Assembly (NCBI GenBank): GCA_017506865.1
Contig: JAFCMP010000017.1
Location: 124,001 to 188,000, forward strand
Reading direction: 5' to 3'
Length of the DNA stretch: 64,000 nt
From: Tribonema minus
Lineage: Eukaryota > Sar > Xanthophyceae > Tribonematales > Tribonemataceae
Shown: positions 55,901 to 64,000 of the stretch, one piece after another
How the letters are laid out: every line of letters begins with the position of its first letter
Numbering within the stretch: the first letter of the stretch is position 1
The notes under the pieces: generated by a model
Databases searched by the model: none
Seen by the model: only the letters and a program-made list of their open reading frames with translations
What the model was told of the DNA's origin: nothing
Translations under genes and position numbers: made by a program

Positions 55901-58900
55901 CCGCCGCCGCCGGTGCTGCTGCTGCGGTGGCATCATTCGTCAATGCAGGTTGCCGCCCCTGTGCTGAGCAGCGCTGCCCGCTGCCTCTTGATGCCGCGGC
56001 ACCCCGCACACTGTGAATTGTTTCTCAACTGCTGAGCGGTGCTGCGTGCTGCCAGGTTGCGAGGTGGCGTGGCATGCGTACGCTGACCTCAGCCAGTCGC
56101 GCGATCTGCGGCGACGCCCTAACCCTAACCCTAGTCCTAACCCTAACGACACGCGCCAAGGGCATGCAGTGCCACCAGCCCCCATGATGCGCTGCACTGT
56201 GCCTCGCCTACGATGAGATGCTGGTTGCATGTATACATATATCTCCACCCGTACATGATTTCAACACGCATGATGGTGGTTCTGCATTCACAGGATGTGA
56301 CGAAGCACTCATTGACTGATGGTTTGCGATGAGCACTTCAGCTCATTCGTCATACAATACTTCAAGGCAGCTAAAGAGGACAAGGTGGTGCTGGTATCGC
56401 CTGCTCAGACTCGCTTCGAGCGAGCTGCTTTGGAGACGGCAGCGCTCGCTGCCCTATCTGTAACCAAAAGACAGCAACATGGTAGTACAGCAGTTGTACA
56501 GTGCCTGTCACAGCACTGCGCGTTGCAAACGCCAAGTGCAGCACGTATCACAGCAGTGTCGCATTGCGTAAGCCTTGCCTGCTCGGCCAACACCATAGCT
56601 GTGCTTTGAGCGCGCCAACTTCGGCGGCAGCGGCAGCGCTCGCCGCCTTACCCTAATCCTGACTCTCATACTTGCAGTACAGTAACACCATGCTACAGCA
56701 GTAGTACAGCAGTAGTACAGCACACAGTGCAGCGCTTGCCTGCTCGGCCACGGCCAGGCGCGCTTTGAGCGCGCCTACTTCGGCGGCCGCGGCAGCGCTC
56801 GCCACCTGCTGCGCGTGCACGCGCTCGATCATGGCGGCGGTGTGCGCCTGCTGCCCCTGCAGCTGCTGCGCGAGCCGCCGCCCCTGCGCGCGAGAGATGC
56901 GCAATGGCATGATGCAGTGGCGCGATGATGAGCGCGTTGCGCATGTTGACGAAGGTGCGAGAAGCTGCTTAGGGTTAAAGGTGGAGGAGTTGATATTGCC
57001 ACGCCTGTTTGTGTGCATGGCATGCGATAACAAGGGACCACGTACGGCTCTCAGAGTAGGGCTGCATCACTCGTTAGCCCCAGCATGAGGGTGTGGCTGA
57101 GCGAAGAAGGTACGAAAACTTGTCCATGTAATGCATACCGCTGCAATCTAATTGGTCCTAGTTCTAACGCTAAGGGCGGTGCGAAGTGCCCGTGCTCTAG
57201 GTCGCTGCTTCGAAAGCGACAGCGACGTCAGCACCTGCCGTCGGCGCCTTCTGCGCCCCAATGAGATGACGCCGCCAACTTGAAGTACACACGGATCTTG
57301 AACATCAACGAGCGGCGCGAGATGCGCGCAGCAAACCTGTGGCATGCTTGGTCTCGGTGGCGGACATGCGTGCCGTGAATACCTGCGAGGCTCCCTGTGC
57401 TCAGGGCCAAAGGTGTATTGAAGTTTGATGTTGAAGTTTGGGCAAGCGCAGCGGCACCCACGCGCTGATGCAGATGCGTACGCTTGAAGGTGGACTGCAG
57501 CAGTTCCGGTCAACATGCACGTTTCATGCTGCTTCATATGGCCCTGAACCTGGACCTGACACTCACCCTGATACATTAAGCACATTTCATTTCAGGTGCG
57601 CTTGAGATCGCACCTACATAGCGCAGTGCTGGCAATCAATTCCTGATTCAGCGATGCTGATTGGTCACTGGCGCGGCGCGTCTCCAGAAGTACATGGCAA
57701 CTGATTGCACCAGCAACTGCTGCTGGCTACAGCAAGCGCTGCGCATGAAATGCTGATGGTGTGGTACTGCAGGTTCTGAAGGTTGTTCCTGCGCGCAACA
57801 CGCATTATCGCCAATTCAATCCGTTGCACTTCAACGTGCACCGATTCCCTCACTGCTCAGCAGCTTGAAACTGGCACAACGGGTATGTACGCAGGTTGAG
57901 CGCTGCAACGCGTTGACGCTTCGCCGTCGCACAGCAGAATGTGCTGCGCTGCTGTTGTACTGATTTTGAGACCCTGCTGCTCAATGTATCGTGGCCTCGT
58001 ATTTCGACCCTACCCTTACCCCTACATGATCCGGTTTAACGTTAGGGTTAGGGTGATTGAATCAAGTTGCCTCTGCCTGGGAACAATATGACGTACATAT
58101 ACGTTTGAGTCTTGATTGTTGTAGCTCCGACATCCTGCATGAACATTGCATGTGCTGAGATGCTGCCGTTCTGACCCAAACCCTGACCCGAACACCACCC
58201 TTATTTTTGCCCTTGCTCTGACCGGGCCCTACCCCTAGTACTTTTTATAAATATAATTCTTGCTCAGTACTTGCCTCTGCCTGGCTGGCATCCATCTGTC
58301 TGCCCGCTCGTTGCAGCTGCGCACTCAGCGTCTCCACCTGCGCCGCACAGCGCACGATCGCATTTGTAACTGTCACGTAACCGTCGTAACCGCCAAGACG
58401 GCACAACCAGGGTGCAAGGTGACAATCAGCCGCTGCTGTCGCTTGCACGATGACCTCTAGAGCTTACATGCAGCTGCCCGCAAGCAACAGGACAGATTTG
58501 TTGGCTCTCCGCCGGCTACGGCATGTCACAAATGCTTGACACGAGCTGCAGCTGCACTTGTGTTGACGAGGGCTGCAAGTGCAGACTTGAATTGCCACGA
58601 GCACTCAAAATGACAATTATATCGTGTATGTTTTGTGGCAATTCCCACAGTGGCAACCCTTCAGGACAGCACCAGGGAAACGAATCAAAAGATTGTAGAG
58701 CTCTACCATACTACCAGACGGTGTTTTCGGCAGACGTGCTTGTGCACTAGTCACTCTCAATTGGGCACCAGTCCCCACAACAGAGCGATCCAGGTGCTCC
58801 ACTGGCATCCCATGCCCATGCTTGCTCAAAGCAGCTGACATTGCTGACATTACCATTCACCCTCAAAGCGCATACACCCCGCAGTGGTACGGTACAGCCC

Positions 58901-61900
58901 TCGGCACAAAGCCTCGCAAAGAGACCAGCGACTGCTCACACAGCCCCCAACAACCGCAGTGCCCATGCATTCACACAAGCATTCATGAAAATGAATGAAT
59001 GGGGCCCTTGCCTGCCGCTGCAGCGCTCCGTTGTGCGCGGCCATGCGCTGCAGCTGCACCTCCGCGCCGCTGGCCCTGGCCCTGAGCGCTGCCACCTCGC
59101 CCTCGCGCTCCGACAGCGTCTGCGCGCGCACACCAGCACACACGGCGGCAGCACGTCAGTCGCTGATACAGGTGTGGTGTTGTCAGCAGCGCTTGCGCCT
59201 GCCTCCGTGTCGTCAAGGGCACTGTCAAAGGTTGGCGGTTGCATGACAGTGACATCCGCGCGCTCGCGCGGCGCCTGTGCGAAATACGGCGCGCCGTCTG
59301 TGCCCAGCAACCAATCTGACGCCTAATACCACTAGCGGCAAACGCTCGTCGAGCGAGGGATCACCAGCGCGAGGTGCTTGTGCGAGCGGTCGAGCTCGTC
59401 AGCGCCGGCCTGATTTCAGGTGACCGTTGCCACAGCGGCCATGCCGGACGCACTTTTTGGCAACCAGGCGCACAGCTACACACAGCGGCAGCAAACGCTC
59501 GTTGAGCAAGGGCTGACCTGCGCGAGGTGCTTGCGCGAGCCGTTGAGCTCGTCGGTGCCGGCCTCCAGGCGCCTGCTCTCCTCGAATAGCGCCTTGTAGG
59601 AGCTGAGAATGTCGTCGCGCTCAAACTGCGATTGGCGCGGCGGGGCGGCAGGGGGGCGGCATGCAATAAGCATGGTGTGTCAACTGTGTCAACATGGGCT
59701 GCAGCCTATTGCACTTGTGGGCAGGACGAGGACTTTAAAAATTGGGTGGAACGGGGGAGGGGGGGCGGGCTAATGCAGCAAGCATTTGTCACTGACGGCG
59801 CTCATGAGTGATTGCGCATGTGCGCCGTACTCGTAGCTGATGAGTGTATACATGGCGAGGATGCTTCAGTAACGAAGCGGCGGCCACTGCTGATGCGTCT
59901 GCGATCCTGCGCCCTATGATGTGTCAGCAGCACTCAGCTCGGCCGCACGGCGCTGCACGCGCATGTGCACATGCGCGCAACACACTGCCTGCTGCGCGCC
60001 GGAGCGACGCCGCCAGCAGCAGCAGCAGCACTCAGTCAGCCGCACACCCAGTCAGGCACCGTGCAGAGCGACGCTGCGGCAGCACCGATCCATAAGTCAG
60101 CAACGCTCAGCGTTGCGCCGCGCATGCAGAAATCGTCAGCAGCGCTTGGCGCTGTGCGGAGCGATGCTGCCAGAGCCACCAAGCGGCAGTACCAATCGAT
60201 CAGTAAGCAGCGCTCGCCACTGTGCACGCACCTGCGCAGCGCGCGCCTGCTGCGCGGCCTCGGCGGCGGCGGCGCGCGCCTCGTCGAGCTGCTTCTCCGC
60301 GCCGCGCTTGTCGGCGGCGACGCGCGCCATCTCGCCGCTCACGGCCTGGTTCTCGCGCGCCATCAGCTCCAGGTCCTCTGCGCGCATGGCAAGGGGGTGG
60401 TGAGGATATGAGTGGTTTAAAGATTTCAAATGTCGAGTGTGAATTCACTGAGCAAGGCCGCACTGCATTGCTCATCTCGTCACGGCGTGGCTCTCGTGCG
60501 CCATGAGCTCCAGGTCCTCTGCGCGCATGGTTAGGGTGACGCCACTTGTTGTTCATTGTTTAAATGATCGTAAAATCACATTTCAATTGTGAACTGGCTG
60601 AGCGAGGCTGCACTGTGTGACTGTTCGCGGCGTGGTTCTCGCGTGCCATGAGGTCCAGGTCCTCTGCGCGCGCGGCAAGGGTGGTGTGAATACTAGGGGT
60701 TTGAGAATCATAACTCGAGGGTAAAGTGGCTGAGTCAGGCTGAATTGTGTTGTTGTTCACATCGTGGTCATCGCGGGCCATGAGCTCAAATCCACTGATC
60801 AACAAGGGGATAGGGTTCGGGTTAGGATTTAGATCTCAAGTGGCTAGGCGAGGCTGCGCCCTAGTCATCACTGCCGGCGTGGTTCCTGCGTGTACCCCCA
60901 CATGAGTGCGCTGATAAACTGGTGCGGGTACAGTGGTGAACCCATGCGGTCACTGCATCACAAATGCACAGTCGTGGGGTTTCAACCGCATGGCCACATT
61001 AAATGTGGCTCGCCTTGTGACGGGCGTGCGCAGCACCAGTTGCCGTCACAAGTGCCACCTGCGTTGTACACGAACGTGACCCCGTGAGCCCCTCGCAGCG
61101 TGCAGCAACGCAACGTGGCACTCCCTCAGTGTTGCACTGAAAACGAGACAACGTGCACCACATCAAGTCATCATGCACGTGCGGTCACGCGGCCCCGCAG
61201 CGCGCCTCTGAACCCCTCAACTGCATCTTGCAGTGATTGAACTTCCAACAGAGTCGAGAAGAGAGATGCATAGCGCATCGCCTGAGCGCTGCACCGGCAG
61301 CAGCGCTCCACGCAAAGGCGCCACATACAAACATACACATACTTCTGAAGTATACACTTGCGCATGCATGTACGAGCATGCGCGGCCTTGCGGCGCTTCT
61401 CAAAACCCCCCAACAACGTCAATAATCAACGACAGCACTTGCGACAACGTGTAGCGCATCGCCTGAGCGCTGCCACCCCGCAGCAGCGCTCCACTCACTA
61501 CTACCGCCGCACCTGCAGCCGCTCGCAGCTCCGCTTGCCGCCCCTCGAACGCGGCCGTTAGCTCCGACAACCGCTCCGTGGCGTCGTCGGCGCGCTCCTC
61601 GGCGGCGCCGCGCCGCCTCTCCGCCTGCGCGGCAGCGCGCAGCGGCGGGGGCGCACGGTGAGTCAGCACCACGTGTCCCTCCGTCATCGCAACAGCCGGC
61701 TTTGCGAGCGTGCGCGAGAACGTGCGCGAGAGCAGCTGCAGTACATGGCAAGTTTGCACTACATATCCCTCCATGATCGCAAACGCAGGGTGCGCAGGGG
61801 CGCAGTGAGCTTGCACCGCAATTCCCTCTGTCATCGCAACAGCGTGGGAGCGCGCGCGGAAGCGTGTGTGCAGCGAGCGGCGGCGGCAGGATGTCCGCGA

Positions 61901-63433
61901 GAGAAGCTGCGGTGCATACCCACCCCAGCCCTAACCCTAACCCTACTGAATGCCTGCGACTGCACGCGGTCAGCGCCAGAGCCAGGGCGTTGGTGCGTAC
62001 AGCATGCGCAGCATTGCTCAGAGCTGGTGTTGCCGAACACACTTTGGTGCGCCTCAATGCACGAGGCGCCACTTGAGGGTTCCGCCACGTGCATTGTCGC
62101 TCGATTTTGCGCCCTGCGCTACTGAACTGTCACGTGCAAGCACGTCACCAGCAGCAGCACTAGCCTCAATCACCACCATCACCCTCACCACCAACACCAG
62201 CACCACTACCAGCAGCAGCACCACCACCAAGATCAGCAGCAGCACCAGCCTCCTCTTTATCACCACCACCGCCACCACTACCACCACCACCAGCAGCAGC
62301 AGTAGCACTCAGCTCATCAGCACCACCAACACCAGCAGCAGCAGCAGCAGCACCACCACCGCCACCACTACCAGCACCACCACCAGCACCACCACCAGCA
62401 GCAGCGCTAAGCTCACCTGCTCCAGCGCCGCCGCCAGCTGCGCCGCGCGGCGCGCCTCGGCGTCCGCGCGCGCCTGCGCCTCCGCCAGCGCCGCCTCGCG
62501 CGCGCTCAGCTCGCCGCGCGCCGCCGCCGCCGCCTCTGCGCTCGTCACGAGATCGTGCTGCAGGTCGTCGCGATCAGCGTCCAGCTGGCGCAGCGACGCG
62601 CGCAGCGTGCGCGCCTCCGCTTCACGTGCCTGAGCAGTATGGCGATCGCAGGGTGTGGAGAGGGTGACGGGGGTGCGTGTGTGTGGGGTGGGGGGTGTAT
62701 AGGGGAGATGGGGGGTGGGGGGGTGAGGGATGGGGTGAGGGGGTGAAGAGGGGTTGTATGTAGGTGTGTGCAGTCACAGTGCTCAACACACCACCGCTGG
62801 ACACTAGCATTCATGTCGCTCGGCAGCGCATATGGCGTCTGCGCGCCTGAGCGGTGCGGCGGGCATATGGCCGAGGGGTGTGAGGTATGGTGTGGGGCAT
62901 TGATGTGGGGGGGGGGGGGGGGGGGGGTTGACCCGGTGATGTCGGTACTTTATGTAGGCACGTGAGAGCTCAGTGGTTGACGTCAGGGTTAGGATATGGC
63001 GCCCGGTGCGCCCCGCGCCCTGCGCTGAGCCCGCCCGCCTGCCTGCAACGGTGCCGAGGAGAGCCTGCCGAGTTCAGCACCAGTACACACGCCAAACCCT
63101 CTGTACCTCGACGCACCGCACGCCAGCAGCGCTCAGCGGCGCCGCCATGCACCTGTTGCAGTTGAACTTCAACCCATACTCATAAAAGTGGGATCATCTC
63201 AGTCCGCGCCGGCGCGCGCGGAGTCCGCGTTCGCGCACCTCGAGGTCGCGGCGCAGCGACTGCGCCTCCGCCGCCGCCGCGGCGGCGCGCCCCTCGGCGT
63301 CGCGCGCCTGCCGGTGCGCCGCCTCCACGCGCGCCGCCATATCATCGTGGTGGCCCGCAGCAGCGCGCGCCGCGGAGCGCGCCGTCTCGAGCTCCGCCTC
63401 GCGGTCCGTCAGCGCCGCGCGCGCCGCCGCGAG
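52932..63433 (-). CDS. Long coiled-coil protein, 5' end off the right edge
   Basis: Exons in transcript order, each with matching splice sites: 63239-63433, 62417-62629, 61513-61624, 61189-61226 (weak), 60232-60375, 59518-59625, 59012-59119, 58275-58337, 56740-56883, 55685-55747, 54962-55048, 53694-53975, 52932-53198 (stop). Almost all are phase 0 and 63-282 bases long. The encoded ~610 residues are mostly Ala/Glu/Arg/Gln heptad-type helix (for example LTDREAELETARSAARAAA, LSAREAALAEAQARADAEA, VETLSAQLQRAGRQMD). They end in a Gly/Ser-rich, probably disordered tail (ERSVTLSEVLQDG...). Three donors are GC rather than GT. There is no catalytic motif, so a golgin-, centrosome- or motor-associated scaffold is only a guess. 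Small exons may be missing in the 57-58 kb stretch, and the N-terminus is not in the window. Confidence 0.75.
54796..54905 (-). repeat. Array of copied donors, coiled-coil gene
   Basis: Four or more ~30-base units repeating the end of exon 54962-55048 and its donor: on the minus strand CTGGAAGAGAAG followed by GTATGT. Most copies keep the GT donor, so the array offers several alternative 5' splice sites in a row. Confidence 0.85.
55655..55681 (-). repeat. Interstitial CCCTAA repeat
   Basis: Three to four CCCTAA-type units in the intron just downstream of exon 55685-55747. Confidence 0.85.
56119..56147 (-). repeat. Interstitial CCCTAA repeat
   Basis: CCCTAACCCTAACCCTAG followed by TCCTAACCCTAA; intronic in the coiled-coil gene. 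Confidence 0.85.
56568..56640 (-). repeat. Copy of an exon end with its GC donor
   Basis: Repeats the end of exon 56740-56883 (EVGALKARLAVAEQ) and its GCAAG donor at a spacing of ~170 bases. The copy keeps AG|GCAAGG but has a TAC/TTG-type change and an insertion in the coding part. Confidence 0.75.
58676..58720 (+). repeat. Dispersed repeat, copy 4 (truncated)
   Basis: GGAAACGAATCAAAAGATTG then TAGAGCTCTA, after which similarity to the other copies ends. Confidence 0.7.
59374..59440 (-). repeat. Copy of an exon end and donor, coiled-coil gene
   Basis: Resembles the end of exon 59518-59625 (GTDELNGSRKHLAQ) and its flank at a spacing of ~145 bases. The copied reading is ADELDRSHKHLAL, with the GT donor position altered. 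Confidence 0.75.
60484..60796 (-). repeat. Three upstream copies of the DLELMAREN acceptor
   Basis: Units at about 60484-60535, 60636-60682 and 60757-60796 repeat the start and acceptor of exon 60232-60375 (E-DLELMAREN), each followed by a similar AGCGAGGC-TGCACTG-type block. The period is ~125-150 bases. The two nearer copies keep an AG at the acceptor position. Confidence 0.85.
61660..61835. repeat. Three-unit tandem repeat in a coiled-coil gene intron
   Basis: TCCCTCCGTCATCGCAACAG recurs as TCCCTCCATGATCGCAAACG and TCCCTCTGTCATCGCAACAG with a period of about 75-85 bases. Confidence 0.75.
61927..61946 (-). repeat. Interstitial CCCTAA repeat
   Basis: CCCTAACCCTAACCCTA in an intron of the coiled-coil gene. 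Confidence 0.85.
62140..62402. repeat. (ACC/AGC)n minisatellite
   Basis: About 260 bases of interspersed CACCAC and CAGCAG triplets directly downstream of exon 62417-62629, in its following intron. It could be read as Ser/Thr or, in reverse, as a Val/Leu run. Neither reading is taken as coding because the GTGAGC donor at 62416 precedes it. Confidence 0.9.
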
Positions 63434-64000
63434 CTGCGGAGGCGCGGTGTGGGGGGGGAGGGGGGGGCAGGGTGAGGGCGGCAGCGTTGCGCTGTTGATC
63501 GAAGTACTTTGAAGGAGGGTGCTTTTACGATGCTTTCGAGAGAGGTGTTGCTCTGTTGCTTGAAGTAGGTGCTTTATTACGATGCTTTGACAGAGATTCC
63601 GGCATGCGTGCTCTGGCAAACAGTGAGGGGGGTGGCGGCGCGGTGTGAGGGCGGCGGCGCATCAGCTTGAAGTGTGGATTGAAGTGTGGATTGAAGTAGG
63701 TGTTTTGACGATGCTTGTGAGGCGCCGGGTTGAGGTTAGGGTTCAGGTTAGCGCGCCGTTGTGTGTGGACTGCAATCGAGGCCATCTCAAGTGTGGAACC
63801 GGACGGCACCAGGGCTGCTGGGGTGAGTTTAGGGTTAGGGTTGGGGGTTAGGGTGTGTTTTTTTTTCATCAGCAGCTGCCCCTTGCAGTCCATGGCTGAA
63901 ACCGAGGCGCTGATGCCCTGTCAACCGTGTGTGCCATATAACCTGCCGCCGCTGATGACGTCAGCTGATGGATTACAGGGAGGCTGTGGGGATTCAGCAC
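63434..64000. other. Right-edge intron or upstream region
   Basis: 567 bases upstream of the first recognised exon of the coiled-coil gene. It contains TTGAAGTGTGGA repeats (63667-63700) and GGTTAGGG fragments (63739-63755, 63829-63852). No further exon could be secured. Confidence 0.5.

Noticed and set aside
62140..62402. Ser/Thr-rich coding region from the ACC/AGC minisatellite
   Set aside because: It directly follows a GTGAGC donor of a well-supported exon and is low complexity in all frames.
1..64000. CRISPR arrays, bacterial operons or viral genes
   Set aside because: The short tandem repeats lack uniform spacers. All recognised genes are eukaryotic and split by introns, and no viral protein was seen.

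Overview
The window is eukaryotic nuclear DNA. Genes are split by many introns of 0.1-2 kb with GT-AG or GC-AG borders. Exons are GC-rich, and no bacterial operon structure is seen. Two proteins start with ER-type signal peptides. One continues into an AFTAPS motif like the ASAFAP transit signal of complex red-lineage plastids, and a carotenoid-oxygenase relative also carries a signal peptide. With interstitial TTAGGG repeats and frequent GC-AG introns, this suggests a haptophyte or another alga with a secondary red plastid (heterokont or pelagophyte are alternatives). Lineage is inference.

Layout, left to right: U2AF35 splicing factor (minus, 3' end off the left edge); DPM3 (plus, divergent from U2AF35); thymidylate kinase (minus); a plastid-type protein with two NTF2/SnoaL-like domains (plus, divergent from the kinase); a carotenoid cleavage oxygenase-like protein (plus); LTO1 (minus); a NO VEIN-like GHKL ATPase with a terminal HELAH motif and three frame breaks (minus); a 4.4 kb gene-poor stretch holding a ~0.5 kb-armed inverted repeat; a secreted SMP-30/gluconolactonase-like protein (minus); UFD1 (plus, divergent from it); and a long coiled-coil protein (minus, 5' end off the right edge). 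Nearly all multi-exon models were closed by matching splice phases across every junction. The coding sums of the complete intact genes are multiples of three.

The genes do not form one pathway. They are housekeeping functions (splicing, GPI/N-glycan donor synthesis, dTTP synthesis, Fe-S maturation of ABCE1, Cdc48-dependent degradation) mixed with plastid or secreted proteins. Three neighbouring pairs are head-to-head with 300-450 bp between start codons.

The most unusual feature is structural. In at least seven of the ten genes, a segment covering a splice site plus the adjacent exon end is tandemly copied one to several times into the neighbouring intron, or into the 3' flank for the kinase. 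Second, the carotenoid oxygenase-like protein is full length and intact but lacks all four iron-ligand histidines. Other elements are a hAT-like MITE with terminal inverted repeats and an 8-bp target duplication, two hairpin-rich modules, a dispersed ~60-bp repeat family, poly(C) tracts directly before 3' splice sites, and a recurrent TTGAAGT motif in noncoding DNA.
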